Positions 37,220 to 45,518 of a DNA stretch of 45,518 bases are shown here, piece by piece (within the stretch, counting starts at the first letter, position 1; every line of letters begins with the position of its first letter). Made by a program: the position numbers and the translations under genes. The notes beneath the pieces were generated by a model, which was given only the letters and a program-made list of their open reading frames with translations, ran no database searches and was not told where the DNA came from. This stretch comes from Moraxellaceae bacterium (GTDB lineage: Bacteria; Pseudomonadota; Gammaproteobacteria; Pseudomonadales; Moraxellaceae). The DNA lies in contig SECL01000025.1 of the NCBI GenBank assembly GCA_004173455.1, positions 1 to 45,518 on the forward strand, given 5' to 3'.

Positions 37220-38632
37220 TTAAGCATCAGGATTAATATCCTTATTCATTTTTTTGCAAAATAACCAACCAAAATTTATGTGATCTGTATCTGCTGATAC
37301 TAAGTAAATATCATTATCTTGCTGTTGTGCCAATGCGGCTGAAAAGACAAATCCTAACCCACTGGATTGATCAGACACATTTTCTAGTAATGATCCCATA
37401 AATAATAATTGATCAGTATCTAGCTCCAGATCTGTCACCTCATTAAATAATAATTTAATATAAGATGGAGCTAACCGTGGATTAATTGGAGAAATAAATA
37501 ATGGATGCTGCTTAGGGTTGTTTAATAGCAATTCTTGTTTATCAGCATTTATAAAAACATTCTGATCATCATCCAGCATTGGAATCATAATATTTTGCTG
37601 GGATATGAGTAGGCCATAACCGGCTTCAGCGCTGATATAATCTGGTTGATCCCAGATAACCTCATCAATTTCATTTTGATCAATAAAGCTATCTGCACCC
37701 AGCATGAAATGCATATTTTTTTTATCTTGTTTAATGTGTTCTAACAAATCTGCAAGCAGTGCCGGCTGACTGCCATGATCCTCTACAACAACAGGATTAA
37801 AAGAAAACTGATTAACGTTAAAACCAAGTTGCTGTAATCGTTCAGTCATCACTGTTTGTATCAATTCATAATCTTGCTCATCCCAGCGTAAAGGCAAGAA
37901 ACAATGAATCTGCAGATGCGCTGGACATTGTTGAATCTGATCAATCACCTGTTCTGTATGCTGTGTGAGGTGTTCCTCACGCTGGCCATTCCATGCCGGA
38001 TGCAGAACAGGCTGCTCAAATTCAGGTCGGGCTTGCCATGCTGCGGCTTGGGCCATGCTTTCCGCCAACTGAAATAGTGGAATTTCAAGTGTTTGTATAA
38101 TTCTTTGCACAATGACTGCCATGCGTGTAAAGCGTGATGGCTGCACAATAGTTAAATCATCCGTATCAGCTTGCCTATCTGCGATCAGTTCAAACTCATC
38201 TTCAGCAATATCAATGCGCCGGCTTAAAATATGCACGCCCATCGCATTGACCAGCTGGGAATCAAGCTGAGCGGCTTTATAGTTTTTTAAGCTGTCCAGA
38301 ATATCCTCGGCATTATCCCCTTCACTGGTCTGTAAAGCCGTTGCATGAATTCTCAAATATATTGGGGTTTCATTTAATGCTTCCTTTGAACCCTGTTGTT
38401 CTGATTCCTGATTGTCGGTATTGGCAGTTTCAGGAGTGGTACTGTCCTTATTTTTTAATTTTTTATAAATGATACTGATAAAATAACTGGCACCGCAAAC
38501 CAGTAATGGCAATCCCAGTAAATAAAATAAAATAGTGCTTGAGCTGGTACTCACTTGGCTATCGCGCCAATAGGCGATCACCACCGTGTCAATCGCAACA
38601 CATAAAATAAAAAAGTAAATTAGCCAACGCAT
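37220..38632 (-). CDS. Unknown membrane protein between tssG and tssM
   Basis: I do not recognise this 470-residue protein with confidence. Two hydrophobic helices (about 4-21 and 33-56) are followed by basic residues (KKLKNK), so the large remaining part should be cytoplasmic. An acidic, Gln/Ser/Thr-rich linker (60-90) leads to a soluble domain of about 380 residues. One part, LGADSFIDQN (311-320) with ISAEAGYGLLI (333-343), resembles the core of thiolase/ketoacyl-synthase folds, and DUF2875-type T6SS adaptors such as Tla3 come to mind; this is a weak guess. It is encoded between tssG and tssM on the same strand, as an unnamed gene is in Acinetobacter clusters. TssL is not what it is. Confidence 0.75.
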   Translation of the reverse strand: MRWLIYFFILCVAIDTVVIAYWRDSQVSTSSSTILFYLLGLPLLVCGASYFISIIYKKLKNKDSTTPETANTDNQESEQQGSKEALNETPIYLRIHATALQTSEGDNAEDILDSLKNYKAAQLDSQLVNAMGVHILSRRIDIAEDEFELIADRQADTDDLTIVQPSRFTRMAVIVQRIIQTLEIPLFQLAESMAQAAAWQARPEFEQPVLHPAWNGQREEHLTQHTEQVIDQIQQCPAHLQIHCFLPLRWDEQDYELIQTVMTERLQQLGFNVNQFSFNPVVVEDHGSQPALLADLLEHIKQDKKNMHFMLGADSFIDQNEIDEVIWDQPDYISAEAGYGLLISQQNIMIPMLDDDQNVFINADKQELLLNNPKQHPLFISPINPRLAPSYIKLLFNEVTDLELDTDQLLFMGSLLENVSDQSSGLGFVFSAALAQQQDNDIYLVSADTDHINFGWLFCKKMNKDINPDA

Positions 38633-38645
38633 TTATTGTTCCATT

Positions 38646-39653
38646 TTATTTTAAAATAAATCTAGTTTGAGATTGATGTTGCTGAATATTTTTACTGATT
38701 AAAAAAGCACCTTGTCCAATACCCACATCATTACTCATGGTTAAGACTATGGGTTTGATAGCGGCTTGATGAATCACTAGTTTAATCTCAATAATCAGCG
38801 TGATATTACATAAACGGTTTAATATCTTTTTTAATAACTGATATTTTTTACCTGTGGGTAATAGCGCCATATAGTCGCTATAGGCCAAAGGCCCTATCTC
38901 AATCTGAATTTTGGAATCAATTTGCCTCACTCTTTCGCCACAAAAACTATTAATACCCAACTGCACACCCGATTCTGTTAAAAAACTACGGCTATTGAGG
39001 GGTATTTCAAACCATTCTGCAATAAATTGATGAATTTTAACGGGGTGATTTAATGTAGCTGTTAATAATTGCTGAATCGTTTCAACATTTAAGGTTTGCC
39101 CCTGTAATAACCCCCCAAATTCAGCAAAAATATAATCTTCCCGATGCTGACCAGAAGAGTTTAATGTCGGGCTATATCCACTTAAAGCATGAAGACAACT
39201 GAGATAATGCTTGTCCTGATAGATTTCTGCCAGCAGTGGTAAATTATGTTTGAGGGAAGCCTGATAAAATAAATTGATTAAGCGGTTATTGAATAGATTT
39301 AAAAATGCCAGTGATCCATGTTTTCTAGCCCATACACTACTGTTGAGTTTTTGGGTATAGACCAATGGCAAGGCACCCAGATTTCCTGTCAAACCCAGCA
39401 TGGTGGGAACAATAATATATCGATCGGTTTTCTCTGCCAGCTTCAGGGTTTCCACTTCACTTTTTTGAAAAGCCAAAGATAAAGTGGCATTAAACTCGAT
39501 AGCCTCATCGAGCACCTGACTGGCTGAAAGACCTTTTTGCTGTTTTAAATACAGTTGCAACAGGCGAACGGCTTGAAAAAATTCATACCCTTCAGGCTGC
39601 TGCTTAAGACCAGCAATTATACTAACTGGCGAAAACCATTGAGCGGCTGACAT
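38646..39653 (-). CDS. tssG: T6SS baseplate subunit TssG
   Basis: TssG forms the baseplate wedge with TssE, TssF and TssK. The 335-residue protein begins GLKQQPEGYEFFQAVRLLQLY, and KLAEKTDRYIIVPTMLGLTGNLGALPLVYTQ contains the family's strongest motif. Its length is normal. Its start codon lies 37 bp inside the end of tssF, so translation is coupled. The gene and its downstream neighbour are visibly more AT-rich than the rest of the operon. Confidence 0.93.
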   Translation of the reverse strand: MSAAQWFSPVSIIAGLKQQPEGYEFFQAVRLLQLYLKQQKGLSASQVLDEAIEFNATLSLAFQKSEVETLKLAEKTDRYIIVPTMLGLTGNLGALPLVYTQKLNSSVWARKHGSLAFLNLFNNRLINLFYQASLKHNLPLLAEIYQDKHYLSCLHALSGYSPTLNSSGQHREDYIFAEFGGLLQGQTLNVETIQQLLTATLNHPVKIHQFIAEWFEIPLNSRSFLTESGVQLGINSFCGERVRQIDSKIQIEIGPLAYSDYMALLPTGKKYQLLKKILNRLCNITLIIEIKLVIHQAAIKPIVLTMSNDVGIGQGAFLISKNIQQHQSQTRFILK

Positions 39654-41446
39654 CTAAGCAGTTCCTGACCGGTAGTATCATCCACAAGAATGACCTGAAT
39701 AAAGCTGTTGAGATTGACTTTCAATCCAAAGAAATGTGACAGCAACTGCCCAATCAATTGTCGCCCTGTTCCAACAAAACTACTTTGATCAATAGTAACT
39801 CTGACTTCCAGACCACGGATAAACATGGGATATGGAATTGCTGGCACCATATTGGTTGCAGGCGTAAAGGCAATTTCCTTAAAACCTTCAATCTGTTTTA
39901 AGTTATAGGCGCTGTGCGTTAGCTCATATAAGGTAAACGCTTCTTTTAATGCCCGAATATCCTGCTGCTGATTCAAAGCCTGCGTATTGAGTGACAAATG
40001 CGAAATAATGCGCCAATTGCCTTCTTTTGCATGATTAAAACGATAAGTTGGTGTCGGTTTTTTTAAAAAACGAACTTGACGGAATGGACCTGTTTCTTCC
40101 TGATTAAGGTCACCTTGTGCTAACCCAAAAGGAAGATGTTGCGGCAGATGCCGATTGGTGCAGTACAAATCCAGACTTAAATAATCGGCTTGAACAGTGG
40201 CGGGATCAAACTGATGATCAACCAGCGTAATCTGATAATCATAACCCGACTGGTTGGCATGCAGCGTATGCTCGCGCTCAATATGGTAGTACAACGCATG
40301 ACTTTGTTCGCGGGCATGATTGAGGGAATAAAATGGCAAAACTTCATGCAAGCTTTGCTGACGGTTGGCCGCTTCACGAATCAAGGATAATCTGTTAATG
40401 GCATAAATTTCATAAAACTGGGGATGATGCGCATCACCGACCACATGATATTTAACTTGCTTGTGATTAATTTTGATGGGTTCAGCAGACTTTTTGAACA
40501 GGTTAATCACAGGTGTGCAAAACAGCCGGATATTTTTTGTGCTTAGTTGACTAAATGCCTGAATAAACTGGTTATTATGCGTATCTAGCTTAAATTTTAG
40601 TTCAATAAAAAAGCTTTTGGTATCTTTAAGAAAGATAGATTTTAAGTGCTGTAAATCAATATCAATAAAATTAAATTTTTCTGGAAAGGCAAAATACTCG
40701 GCAATGAGCCGATAAGCATGATGGGCGTGCTGATCGGCAGGCAATAACGCATCATCAGGTGAAAATCCAGCCAGTGCAAATGGATTTTTGATGGCGCGTG
40801 AGGCGTGCACCTGACTGCCTGCAAAAACTTTTGTAGTCTGGTCTAGCATCAAATCACGTAATTGTGCCACGCCAAAAGGAGTCGTATCCAGATAAAGCCT
40901 TAATTTCTGACTGGCCAGCGTGGTTACATCAAATCCGGCAGCCAAAATATTAAACTGTAGTTTGAGGACAGCATTACTATACTGGTAGCTTTCTTCTACA
41001 GGATTAAGCTTAAACTCTAGCTGATATAGTTCAAGAGGTAATAGCGTCACTGGATAAGTGGTGCTAAAACGGCAACTCACGCCCTGATAAGGTTTGGTGA
41101 CCAATCCCATTCCTTTTTTAGCCAGCACAGGTTGGGTCATTTGGCTGAGCTTAATGCCCTGCTCCAGTGCCACAATTGAGCAAGATGGAAAAGGCTTGAG
41201 ATAAGCTGGATATAACACCTCAAATAAGGCAGAGGTAAAATGCTCGTATCCATCATCCAGCTTTTTATGAATACGGGCAGAAATCAGCGAAAATGCCTGA
41301 ATCAAGCGTTCAACATGCGGGTCTTCTACTGATTCGCCAGTTATCATCAAACGATTGGCTACTTTAGGATAAGCAGCCGCAAATGCTTTGGACTGACGCA
41401 TAAATAGCGACAGTTCCTGTTCATAATAAGGTAATAAATTATCCAA
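39617..41446 (-). CDS. tssF: T6SS baseplate subunit TssF
   Basis: TssF is the second wedge protein of the baseplate, two copies per TssG. The 609-residue protein starts LLPYYEQELSLFMRQSKAFAAAYPKVANRL, a hallmark of the family (PF05947), and continues HVERLIQAFSLISARIHKKLDD. Its C-terminal part has EIAFTPATNMVPAIPYPMFIRG and ends in the RQLVGQ-like strand region. The order tssE-tssF-tssG is the usual one. The ATG at 41446 is 26 bases after the tssE stop. Confidence 0.95.
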   Translation of the reverse strand: MDNLLPYYEQELSLFMRQSKAFAAAYPKVANRLMITGESVEDPHVERLIQAFSLISARIHKKLDDGYEHFTSALFEVLYPAYLKPFPSCSIVALEQGIKLSQMTQPVLAKKGMGLVTKPYQGVSCRFSTTYPVTLLPLELYQLEFKLNPVEESYQYSNAVLKLQFNILAAGFDVTTLASQKLRLYLDTTPFGVAQLRDLMLDQTTKVFAGSQVHASRAIKNPFALAGFSPDDALLPADQHAHHAYRLIAEYFAFPEKFNFIDIDLQHLKSIFLKDTKSFFIELKFKLDTHNNQFIQAFSQLSTKNIRLFCTPVINLFKKSAEPIKINHKQVKYHVVGDAHHPQFYEIYAINRLSLIREAANRQQSLHEVLPFYSLNHAREQSHALYYHIEREHTLHANQSGYDYQITLVDHQFDPATVQADYLSLDLYCTNRHLPQHLPFGLAQGDLNQEETGPFRQVRFLKKPTPTYRFNHAKEGNWRIISHLSLNTQALNQQQDIRALKEAFTLYELTHSAYNLKQIEGFKEIAFTPATNMVPAIPYPMFIRGLEVRVTIDQSSFVGTGRQLIGQLLSHFFGLKVNLNSFIQVILVDDTTGQELLRCQPLNGFRQLV

Positions 41447-41471
41447 AATACCTATCCAATACTTTGGCCTG

Positions 41472-41954
41472 TTATGAGCCAGCGGGTGTGATGGAATATT
41501 GCTGGGTAGCCGGATTCATGACAGCGTCAAAAACCACAGGCTCCTGTATCGGTCTGATATTGAGTACGCCTTTAATAGTAAGCAGTAGTGAACCCACATG
41601 GTCACTATCAATATGCATAAACACCTGCACATGGCTTAACCGGGTTTCCTGATCTGCAATCGTCGTTTGGATAGCACGACAAATTTGATCACGATGCAAT
41701 GGATTAGCAGTGCTTAAACCCACAAAATCTAAAATACCAAAATTTAAAATTGCTTTTTTTGCATACGGATAATCATCAATTGCACTAAAATGCGTGCTTC
41801 TTGTATTTAATAATTCTTCAAGATCCCGTCCCACTGAATCTTTAAGTTCCTGTATATTCCAGCGAACAGAATCACGGTTATCCGAACCTTCTGCCAGTAA
41901 GCGTTCAAATAAAGTAGGTTGAAAACCAAAGATTTTTTGTTGATGACTATTCAT
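41472..41954 (-). CDS. tssE: T6SS baseplate subunit TssE (gp25-like)
   Basis: TssE is the gp25-like protein that starts sheath polymerisation on the baseplate. The 160-residue protein shows FQPTLFERLL, then the conserved SVGRDLEELLNTRS and NFGILDFVGLS of the family. Its ATG at 41954 follows an 11-bp hairpin located between it and hcp, which may reduce its expression compared with hcp. Confidence 0.94.
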   Translation of the reverse strand: MNSHQQKIFGFQPTLFERLLAEGSDNRDSVRWNIQELKDSVGRDLEELLNTRSTHFSAIDDYPYAKKAILNFGILDFVGLSTANPLHRDQICRAIQTTIADQETRLSHVQVFMHIDSDHVGSLLLTIKGVLNIRPIQEPVVFDAVMNPATQQYSITPAGS

Positions 41955-41983
41955 TTTTAAATAATAAAAACCAGAAAGCAGAA

Positions 41984-42010
41984 AAGATTAGAGGCAGAAC
42001 CTCTAATCTT
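41984..42010 (-). terminator. Hairpin between hcp and tssE
   Basis: On the coding strand AAGATTAGAGG and CCTCTAATCTT form a perfect 11-bp stem with a five-base loop, followed by TTTTCTG. It starts about 12 bp after the hcp stop. It could be a leaky terminator or an RNA-stabilising structure that raises hcp transcript over the genes downstream. Confidence 0.65.
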
Positions 42011-42022
42011 CAGCGGCTTATA

Positions 42023-42526
42023 TTAAGCGGTATAGGTCGCAGTATTGTTGGACAGTGACCATTTCTTGGTCACAGCACCTTTGGATGCGCCATCAATAGA
42101 CTGCTGGGTATACGTCCACTCAACAGCAGCATATTTCAGACCAAATGCTTCAGTAGGAACGCCTTCAGCCATGACTTCAGGACGCACATTAGAAATCAGT
42201 ACATGCTTTAATTTAACTTGCAAATACTTGACCCGTTTGTCACCGTTAGCACGATAAAAGTCAATTTGCACTTCATCAAAAGTATAACCGGCGGAACAGG
42301 CTTCCCAAAGTTTTGGACTGGTCGCATCAAGATCCTTGAAAAACACCATATCATCATGCTCAGCACGTTCAGCAGTATGGCCGCCAACACTACTGGCAGT
42401 CGCTGATTTAGGCTGGCGAATTTGATGTGCCCAGCTATTTACTTCCAGCCAGTCTTTATGCTCACTATCACGAGACTCACCGTCTACTTTATACTTGCCT
42501 CTAAATTGGATATATATATCTTTCAT
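42023..42526 (-). CDS. hcp: T6SS tube protein Hcp
   Basis: Hcp forms stacked hexameric rings that make the expelled tube. The 167-residue protein begins MKDIYIQFRGKYKVDGES and ends FGLKYAAVEWTYTQQ, the Hcp1-family pattern; no extra effector domain is attached. An AAAGGT site lies eight bases before the ATG. It is followed by a strong hairpin before tssE, fitting a need for more Hcp than baseplate parts. Confidence 0.97.
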   Translation of the reverse strand: MKDIYIQFRGKYKVDGESRDSEHKDWLEVNSWAHQIRQPKSATASSVGGHTAERAEHDDMVFFKDLDATSPKLWEACSAGYTFDEVQIDFYRANGDKRVKYLQVKLKHVLISNVRPEVMAEGVPTEAFGLKYAAVEWTYTQQSIDGASKGAVTKKWSLSNNTATYTA

Positions 42527-42568
42527 TTAGATATTACCTTTGTTATGTCAAATTAAATTAAAACGCAA

Positions 42569-44074
42569 TTAACCGTTTGCAGCCTGAGGTAGCTCAGTGA
42601 CAAGTCGCAGAGAAACCGAAAGCTCATCCAGTTGAAAATGTGGTCTTAAAAAAACCACGGACTTGTAGCATCCTGGGCGCCCAGGCTGTTCTACAACCTT
42701 TACGGATGCTTCACGCAGCGGATACTGCGCCTTGGCTTCATGCGAAGCTCCATCGTCTAGTAGTACGTATCGAGATAACCATTCATTTAAAAATGCCTCA
42801 ACATTTCCCGCAGAAGCAAAACTGCCTACTTTGTCGCGCATCATGGCTTTCAAATAGTGAGCAATGCGTGAAACAGCCATAATGTACTGAATTTGCGAGG
42901 ACAAGATTGAGTTGGCATTGGCGGAGTCGCTATCATATTTTTTGGCTTTTTGCGTCGATTGCGCTCCAAAAAAAGCGGCATAATCAGTATTTTTGCAATG
43001 CACCATGGGAACAAAGCCCAGATCACTCAGTTCTTTTTCGCGGCGATCTGTAATGGAAATTTCTGTGGGGCATTTCAATGCGACTTCACCATCATCGGTC
43101 TTGAAAGTATGCACAGGCAAACCTTCGACCAATCCCCCACCTTCCACGCCACGAATAGCAGCACACCAGCCATATAAATCAAACGCATTGGTCAGCCGTG
43201 TACCAAACGCATAGGCAGCATTCACCCATAAATACTGGTTGTGTTCAGCACCGCTCACGGATTCAACAAAGTTAAAGCCTTCAACAGCCGTGCCTTCTTT
43301 AGGATGATAGGGCAAACGACCCAAAAATCTGGGCATGGTCAGCGCCACATAGCGCGCATCTTCACTGTCCCGAAACGAACGCCATTTCACATATTCGACA
43401 GTTTCAAAAACCTTGGCAATATCACGTGGCCGGTCAATATCGGTAAAGGAATCCAGTCCCAGCATTTCTGGTGCAGCCGCCGAAATAAATGGCGTATGAG
43501 ATGCTGCCGCTACGTGTGAAATTTGCTCTAGCAAATAAATATCAGAAGGCTGGCGGTCAAACTCAAAATCACCAATCAGTGCAGCAAATGGCGCACCACC
43601 AAATGTACCGTACTCTTCTTCATAGATTTTCTTAAACAAAGCGCTTTGATCGAAATCAATTGCACTTTGAAAATCTTTAATCAATTCCTTTTTATTGGTA
43701 TTGAGCAGGCGAATCTTAATCATTGGATTAGAAGGAGATTCCTGACAAAAATAATGAAGCCCACGCCACACGGATTCAATTCTTTGAAATTCAGCATGAT
43801 GCATGACTGCACTAAGTTGTCTTGAAATCAGGTGATCTAGCTCTGCAATGCGCTTATCAATAGAAGCCGATAAATTATCAGAAATCAAAATACTGCCCGA
43901 CAATACTTCACGCGCCAGTTCAGCAATCAAACCTTTAGCACGCTCGTGTTCACTATCTGAGCGGGCAATCCGGCTTTGTGAAACAATCTCGTCCAGCAAG
44001 CTAGATGAGGTGTTTGCTGGTTCAAATTCATTGTTTAGAGCGCCATTAACGGCTAAAGAAGCTGCACCATTCAT
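42569..44074 (-). CDS. tssC: T6SS contractile sheath large subunit TssC
   Basis: TssC is the larger sheath protein, which contracts to drive the tube. It is 501 residues, the usual length. The core signature YEEEYGTFGGAPFAALIGDFEF and the C-terminal LREASVKVVEQPGRPGCYKSVVFLRPHFQLDEL are both clear. A GGAG site lies ahead of the ATG, inside the end of tssB, five bases away, so the two sheath subunits are translated together. Confidence 0.97.
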   Translation of the reverse strand: MNGAASLAVNGALNNEFEPANTSSSLLDEIVSQSRIARSDSEHERAKGLIAELAREVLSGSILISDNLSASIDKRIAELDHLISRQLSAVMHHAEFQRIESVWRGLHYFCQESPSNPMIKIRLLNTNKKELIKDFQSAIDFDQSALFKKIYEEEYGTFGGAPFAALIGDFEFDRQPSDIYLLEQISHVAAASHTPFISAAAPEMLGLDSFTDIDRPRDIAKVFETVEYVKWRSFRDSEDARYVALTMPRFLGRLPYHPKEGTAVEGFNFVESVSGAEHNQYLWVNAAYAFGTRLTNAFDLYGWCAAIRGVEGGGLVEGLPVHTFKTDDGEVALKCPTEISITDRREKELSDLGFVPMVHCKNTDYAAFFGAQSTQKAKKYDSDSANANSILSSQIQYIMAVSRIAHYLKAMMRDKVGSFASAGNVEAFLNEWLSRYVLLDDGASHEAKAQYPLREASVKVVEQPGRPGCYKSVVFLRPHFQLDELSVSLRLVTELPQAANG

Positions 44075-44079
44075 TGTTT

Positions 44080-44607
44080 TTATTCTCCCTGCTGTCCAGC
44101 ATCTTGTGACCTAGGTTCCTGCTGGCTCAACTGACGCACATGCTCTGTATTGCGTAAGACTTCATCGAGTAAATCTTCGAGTTTTTCACTGGTTGAAATT
44201 TTATTACGCAAATCCGTCAGGCGTGTACGTGCTTCTACCAACTGACGCAGAGGGTCAATTTTTTGAACAATGTTTTCGGGGCTAAAGTCATCCATGCTTT
44301 GGAAAGTCAGATCGACCGGTAAGCGACCACCCTCATCGGTCAACTGGTTATCTACCGCAAATGCAGCGCGCGGTGCCATAGCAGCCATGACTTCGTCAAT
44401 ATTTTCCAGATCAATATTGACAAATTTTTTATCTTTTAATTTGGCTTGCTCTACTTCAGAAGCGCCCGCAAAATCCCCCATGACCCCTACCACAAATGGC
44501 AATTCTTTAGATTCCTTGCCATCACCCACTTCAACGTCATAGGTCAGATGCACACGCGGTGGCCTGATTCGTTGCAGGCGTTTTTGTACACTTTCGCGCT
44601 TTGCCAT
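44080..44607 (-). CDS. tssB: T6SS contractile sheath small subunit TssB
   Basis: TssB pairs with TssC to build the sheath and carries the handle recognised by the recycling ATPase ClpV. The 175-residue protein begins ESVQKRLQRIRPPRVHLTYDVE and contains ELPFVVGVMGDFAG and DLTFQSMDDFSPENI, all typical. The ATG is preceded by AAGGAAC. It follows the lipoprotein gene after 31 bases. The ClpV gene itself is not in the window. Confidence 0.97.
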   Translation of the reverse strand: MAKRESVQKRLQRIRPPRVHLTYDVEVGDGKESKELPFVVGVMGDFAGASEVEQAKLKDKKFVNIDLENIDEVMAAMAPRAAFAVDNQLTDEGGRLPVDLTFQSMDDFSPENIVQKIDPLRQLVEARTRLTDLRNKISTSEKLEDLLDEVLRNTEHVRQLSQQEPRSQDAGQQGE

Positions 44608-44638
44608 TTTTTGTTCCTTAATCGATGCTTGTTAAACT

Positions 44639-45301
44639 TTAATTAAATGATGAAAAGGGATTTGCTGGCTTACTACTTTGGGCTTTTGCCGGTGCTGACG
44701 CAGGTTTTGCCTTTGCAGCGGGTGCCTTTTTAACCACTGTTTTTTTATGGGTGGTTTTTCGGGTATAGGATTTTTTTCGACTCATCGGCTTGGTATTTTT
44801 CTTTTCAGGTTCCGCTTCTGGTACTGCTGTCATAACCTCAAGCGGTTTTTCTCCACGCGAATGATTGATCTGCGTCGCAACTTTGCTGGCTTCACTCCAC
44901 GTATCGCCATACAGAAACTGCATGGAACCTTTCATTTGCTCCAGTCCGCGCCCTGTAATTTTTAACCCTGAACGCAAGATAATATCTTTTGCAGCCGCAT
45001 TGTCAGGTTGAAGCTTTAATAAAGTATTGGCAGATTGAACAGCTTTGTCATATTTGCCTAATGCAAAAAACTGCTCAGCCAGTTGTTGCCATAGTTCTGG
45101 CTGCTGCGGACTTTTGCAGATCTGCGCACTTGTTGTTAAAATATTCGTATCCTTCTCTCCGACTGCCATCGGAATAGTAGTCAGACATTCCGTCTTTAAG
45201 ACGTGATTTTTATTTGTATTTTTACCAAGCATGCTACAGCCCGTAAAAGTTACAATACATGCAATCAAATAAATGTTTTTAAATGATTTTTTTAGAATCA
45301 T
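44639..45301 (-). CDS. TPR-like lipoprotein at the head of the T6SS operon
   Basis: This first gene of the operon encodes a 220-residue protein with a lipoprotein signal (hydrophobic 9-21, lipobox FTGC, Cys22). Residues about 65-110 form a TPR-like helical pair (PELWQQLAEQFFALGKYDKAVQSANTLLKLQPDN). The last 55 residues are very basic and rich in Lys, Ala, Pro and Ser (KKSYTRKTTHKKTVVKKAPAA), likely disordered and able to bind acidic polymers or peptidoglycan. Acinetobacter T6SS clusters have a periplasmic accessory protein (reported as AsaA / TslA) needed for placing the assembly. This could be the same, by position only. It is not TssJ. No clear ribosome-binding site is seen. Confidence 0.75.
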   Translation of the reverse strand: MILKKSFKNIYLIACIVTFTGCSMLGKNTNKNHVLKTECLTTIPMAVGEKDTNILTTSAQICKSPQQPELWQQLAEQFFALGKYDKAVQSANTLLKLQPDNAAAKDIILRSGLKITGRGLEQMKGSMQFLYGDTWSEASKVATQINHSRGEKPLEVMTAVPEAEPEKKNTKPMSRKKSYTRKTTHKKTVVKKAPAAKAKPASAPAKAQSSKPANPFSSFN

Positions 45302-45518
45302 GGATACAGCCCAAGTGTTTGTATTATTCGCAATCGCATTCTAATAAGGAAAAATTAAATTATCAAATAAGATGACTTTTTATAAATTTAGTATAATTTT
45401 TAAGCTTTTTTAATATAAAATTTGATTTTAACTTTCAAAGTTTATAACATAAATTATTGTTATTTATATAAATATTAAAAAATTTTATAAATTATAAAAT
45501 TTTAGATAAAAATAGAAA
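45302..45518. promoter_or_regulatory. Very AT-rich region upstream of the T6SS operon
   Basis: The last 217 bases contain no ORF and are extremely AT-rich, especially from 45360 on. On the minus strand a TATACT (about 45400) may be the -10 box of the operon promoter, with no convincing -35. The composition is that expected for DNA bound by H-NS-like silencers. The true extent lies beyond the window. Confidence 0.4.

Noticed and set aside
1-45518. tRNA, rRNA, CRISPR array, insertion sequence or prophage
   Set aside because: Reading the intergenic regions shows no cloverleaf-like segment, no regularly spaced repeats of CRISPR type, and no transposase or integrase coding sequence.

Overview
The window looks like chromosomal DNA of a Moraxellaceae gammaproteobacterium, either Acinetobacter or a close relative. 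Four things point there: a MASE2-type class III adenylate cyclase, an arginine-32 EF-P encoded beside its rhamnosyltransferase EarP, the glnD-dapC pair, and a type VI secretion (T6SS) operon in the Acinetobacter order (lipoprotein-tssB-tssC-hcp-tssE-tssF-tssG-unknown-tssM-tagF-tagN). The assignment rests on recognising families and gene order. No database search was run. Region by region: positions 163-8650 hold mostly minus-strand housekeeping genes: adenylate cyclase, a HIT-like protein, a tiny acidic ORF, a GST-like protein, an MFS transporter, EF-P, EarP and a lipoprotein. The plus-strand GTPase gene ychF sits among them. Positions 8906-14461 run on the plus strand with purT, glnD and dapC. 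Positions 14769-20047 form a tight plus-strand export operon (TolC-type channel, HlyD-type adaptor, two ABC-2 permeases) with no ATPase gene. Positions 20173-21244 carry two minus-strand oxidative-stress repair genes (gpx, msrB). Positions 21506-25127 carry an AlaA-like aminotransferase with an extra N-terminal module, a self-inhibited Fic protein and a phosphatase-like protein with a shortened P-loop. Positions 25447-31342 carry dnaE, a YidD-like gene, trmJ and cysE. Positions 31415-45301 are a minus-strand T6SS operon read from right to left. The T6SS operon encodes the sheath (TssB/TssC), tube (Hcp), baseplate parts (TssE/F/G), the inner-membrane ATP/GTP-binding anchor TssM, the post-translational regulator TagF and an OmpA-type peptidoglycan-binding protein. 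It also encodes two accessory proteins, a TPR lipoprotein and a 470-residue membrane protein, for which I can give no function. The genes for TssA, TssH/ClpV, TssK, TssL and VgrG are not here. The operon ends against the convergent cysE gene, so the remaining parts must lie beyond the right edge or elsewhere. The best candidates for undescribed biology are the 470-residue T6SS protein, the two hairpins inside the T6SS operon, the ATPase-less ABC-2 export operon, the Fic gene with duplicated 17-bp upstream sites, the CX4R phosphatase and the N-terminal module on the aminotransferase. I saw no tRNA, rRNA, CRISPR array, insertion sequence or prophage.
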